DNA of 5,640 bases, taken from contig JAISQS010000645.1 of assembly GCA_031274045.1 (NCBI GenBank), positions 1 through 5,640 of the forward strand. The letters run 5' to 3'. The notes below the pieces were generated by a model. The model was not told the DNA's origin. It worked only from the letters and a program-made list of their open reading frames with translations, and searched no databases. The DNA is from Planctomycetaceae bacterium. GTDB lineage: Bacteria; Planctomycetota; Planctomycetia; Pirellulales; Thermoguttaceae. Shown in pieces: positions 5,545 through 5,640 of this stretch. Position 1 is the first letter of the stretch; each line of letters begins with the position of its first letter. The position numbers and the translations under genes were made by a program.

Positions 5545-5624
5545 GCCCTGAAAGGGCAAAATATCATAGCGTAGGGCAACGCCCTACGATAATGGATTGT
5601 AAATAACCTTCGCCCCAACGGGGC
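5545..5624. repeat. Second cluster of three hairpins with 3-base loops (REP-like)
   Basis: GCCCT/AGGGC (5545-5557, loop GAA), CGTAGGGC/GCCCTACG (5570-5588, loop AAC) and GCCCC/GGGGC (5612-5624, loop AAC) lie in AT-rich spacers. The first and third hairpins are followed by related bases (GGGCAA then AATATCA), suggesting a repeated unit of hairpin plus tail. The cluster probably continues past the right edge. The G+C-rich hairpins with 3-base loops parallel the cluster at 636-696, though the stem sequences differ. Confidence 0.6.
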
Positions 5625-5640
5625 AATAATATCAGACCAA

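Noticed and set aside
5415..5618. Minus-strand 67-codon frame after tig
   Set aside because: It covers the hairpin cluster and the tig 3' end, with no start signal or domain.

Overview
The window looks like a chromosomal segment of a low-G+C member of the Planctomycetota. The trigger factor at 4001-5464 has the long, divergent layout I associate with planctomycete trigger factors, including the segment around residues 366-430 (KEHFVLERIAEEE and later NHIIERKVID). Start codons have no good Shine-Dalgarno sequence. G+C-rich hairpins sit in AT-rich intergenic DNA. The placement below phylum (Pirellulales/Thermoguttaceae-like) is a guess from memory of such genomes, not a search result.

Layout, left to right. 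(1) 1-431, minus strand: the N-terminal 143 codons of an unrecognised charged soluble protein that runs off the left edge, with a sigma-70-like promoter (503-530) and an AT-rich palindrome (461-477) upstream. (2) 432-960: no gene; a 22-bp A+C-rich tandem repeat (550-618), three G+C-rich hairpins (636-696) and a nested inverted repeat (805-914). (3) 961-2862, minus strand: a large serine recombinase with catalytic domain, recombinase domain, zinc ribbon, coiled coil and a C-terminal helix-turn-helix. (4) 2863-3425: no gene; a 51-bp inverted repeat (3003-3053), a weak promoter-like pair and an A+C-rich short repeat (3338-3378). (5) 3426-3498: tRNA-Gly(GCC), plus strand. (6) 3499-4000: no gene; inverted repeats and a 31-bp tandem repeat carrying TTGACA twice, followed by a hairpin in the presumed trigger factor leader. 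(7) 4001-5464, plus strand: trigger factor. (8) 5465-5640: a second cluster of three short hairpins with 3-nt loops, running to the right edge.

No operon is visible. The left protein and the recombinase are on the minus strand and separated by over 500 bp; the tRNA and trigger factor are ordinary housekeeping genes. The recombinase is the only mobile-DNA gene here, and no cargo can be assigned to it within the window.

The most unusual signal is compositional. The recombinase and the trigger factor both switch, within one reading frame, between blocks of codons ending almost only in G/T and blocks ending almost only in A/C. Intergenic DNA shows the same A+C-rich versus G+T-rich patches. Moving between the two states needs only transitions, so the pattern resembles deamination-type change on one strand that swaps strand every 100-600 bp. 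I do not know a described cause.
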